Under the pieces are notes generated by a model. It saw nothing but the letters and a program-made list of their open reading frames with translations, was not told where the DNA came from and searched no databases. The translations under genes were made by a program, and so were the position numbers. Of a stretch of 5,730 bases of DNA, positions 4,527 through 5,730 are shown piece after piece (the first letter of the stretch is position 1; every line of letters begins with the position of its first letter). Source of the DNA: Lactovum sp047974165. Lineage in GTDB: Bacteria; Bacillota; Bacilli; Lactobacillales; Streptococcaceae. Where the stretch lies: positions 1 through 5,730 of the forward strand of contig JBKECB010000066.1 in NCBI GenBank assembly GCA_047974165.1, in the 5' to 3' direction.

Positions 4527-5730
4527 ATGAAAACTAAAATTTTAGGTATCGCCCCTTACGCTGAGCTCAATCAGTCAATGAATATCATCAGTAAGCAATT
4601 CATTGACACAGAATTAGACCTCTACACTGCTGACTTGGAAGAGGGACAAAAAGTTGCTGTTGAACTTTCTCATAACAACTATGACGTTATCATTTCCCGT
4701 GGAGGAACGGCTGATTTAATTCGTCAAGTTGTTTCCATCCCAGTTATTGACGTCTCGATTTCTATCTACGATATTTTAAGAACAATTAAGCTCGCAAAAA
4801 ATTACACTGAAAATTTTGCCATCGTTGCCTATGCCAGTATCACAGAAACTGCGCATTTACTCTGTGATATTTTGGATTATGACATAAAGATTGTGACCTT
4901 AGATAAAAAAACTGACGCAAGCTTAGCTTTGGACAGTTTAATCAAGGAAAATTATAAAATGATTCTTTGTGATGTGATTACAAATCAATTGGCATTAAAC
5001 AAATCAGTCAATACCATTTTGATTACTTCTGGTCTTGAAAGTATCAAACACGCCTACCAAGAAGCCATCTCTATTTCCAAACACTTACATGAACTCATGC
5101 ATGAAAAGTTAGTACTTGTGGAGAGCTTGAAAAAGCAAAAACAGGATTTTATTATTTTTGATTCAGATTTTCAGACTTATTTTTCTAATACTTCCACAAG
5201 CCTCTCACATTCTATCTCTATGTTTTTAAGCACAAAAAAAGATATGGGAGACAAAAACCAGTACTACCATAGCTTTCAAAATAAACTTTATCGCTTAAAT
5301 ATTAAAAAAATAAGGATTGATAGTTTAGATTATTTTACCTGTAAACTAAAAGTGTCAAGCCTTCCAATTATTAAGCAGCGTTTTGGAGTTTTTTATCATA
5401 AATATTCTGAAATCGAAGAAAAGCTTAATAAAAGCCTCTCATTTTCTCAATTTATCCAAGAGGAAACAAAAGAAAAATTACGACAAGTAAATAATTTTTA
5501 TAATTCTCTCATTATTGTAGGTGATGCAGGAACAGCAAAGTCAAGCATTGCCTATCAGGCCTTTCTCAATCAAGAAATTCACAAGAATCAGTTAATTTTA
5601 ATTGACGCACAACTAATGAATGAAAAAATGTGGAAGTTTCTTGTTAATCCATCAAACGGACCCTTAGTTGAGGAGAATAACACCTTATTATTTCAAAATA
5701 TCGAACGCATGTCAGCCCCTGATGTCGAGC
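4527..5730 (+). CDS. PrpR-type sensor/transcriptional regulator with degenerate sigma-54-activator AAA+ domain (partial, runs off right edge)
   Basis: The visible 401 codons are open to the window end, so the C-terminus is missing. Residues about 1-190 form a PrpR N-terminal domain: KILGIAPY near the start, the hallmark SRGGTA at 57-62, then ISIYDILRTI (78-87). In the family this domain senses a small catabolic ligand. Residues about 185-206 are a charged helical linker, and about 207-298 a poorly conserved PAS-like segment (FIIFDSDF, then LYRLNIKKIRI). From about 328 an AAA+ domain of the NtrC/PrpR type begins. Its Walker A is GDAGTAKS (332-339; usual GESGTGKE). Its Walker B is TLLFQNIERMS (386-396), where Gln390-Asn391 replace the catalytic Asp-Glu. 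About 13 residues between them, covering the GAFTGA loop, are absent. The DNA-binding part would lie outside the window. It is divergent from the tetronate operon, so it is the likely local regulator. It probably does not act as a normal sigma-54 activator; activator or repressor mode is unknown. Confidence 0.85.
   Translation, partial: MKTKILGIAPYAELNQSMNIISKQFIDTELDLYTADLEEGQKVAVELSHNNYDVIISRGGTADLIRQVVSIPVIDVSISIYDILRTIKLAKNYTENFAIVAYASITETAHLLCDILDYDIKIVTLDKKTDASLALDSLIKENYKMILCDVITNQLALNKSVNTILITSGLESIKHAYQEAISISKHLHELMHEKLVLVESLKKQKQDFIIFDSDFQTYFSNTSTSLSHSISMFLSTKKDMGDKNQYYHSFQNKLYRLNIKKIRIDSLDYFTCKLKVSSLPIIKQRFGVFYHKYSEIEEKLNKSLSFSQFIQEETKEKLRQVNNFYNSLIIVGDAGTAKSSIAYQAFLNQEIHKNQLILIDAQLMNEKMWKFLVNPSNGPLVEENNTLLFQNIERMSAPDVE

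Overview
The window is AT-rich and compactly organised, with strong purine-rich Shine-Dalgarno sites before most genes. This fits a low-GC Firmicute. The protein sequences look most like streptococci or close Lactobacillales, but that assignment is inferred by eye, not from a search. Almost everything is coding; the only sizeable gap is the 173-nt divergent intergenic region at 4354-4526.

Four genes run leftward (minus strand) as one tight operon from about 4353 to 4. In transcription order they are: a four-carbon acid-sugar kinase (DUF1537 family, 415 aa); an iron-dependent (group III) alcohol dehydrogenase (385 aa), whose start overlaps the kinase stop by 7 nt; a class I (lysine Schiff-base) aldolase/lyase of the DapA/NanA superfamily (298 aa); and a PdxA2-type dehydrogenase/decarboxylase (341 aa). 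The last two gaps are 15 and 13 nt and hold little besides ribosome binding sites. A fifth gene runs rightward from 4527 and leaves the window at 5730. It encodes a PrpR-type regulator: a PrpR N-terminal sensor domain, a poorly conserved PAS-like middle, and the start of an AAA+ domain resembling those of sigma-54 activators.

Kinase plus PdxA2 is the signature of D-threonate/D-erythronate (tetronate) breakdown. The acid sugar is phosphorylated on C4, then oxidised at C3 and decarboxylated to dihydroxyacetone phosphate, which enters glycolysis. The aldolase and alcohol dehydrogenase are not needed for that core route. They suggest an extra branch, for example cleavage of a 2-oxo acid to pyruvate plus an aldehyde that is then reduced. 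The divergent sensor protein is the likely pathway-specific regulator. No transporter is visible; one may lie beyond the left edge.

The most unusual item is the regulator's AAA+ domain. Walker A is altered (GDAGTAKS), both Walker B acidic residues are replaced (Gln-Asn for Asp-Glu), and about 13 residues covering the GAFTGA sigma-54 contact loop are missing. It therefore looks like a sigma-54-type activator rebuilt to work without sigma-54 and probably without ATP hydrolysis. The intergenic region holds overlapping inverted repeats and a direct repeat that are candidate binding sites for it.
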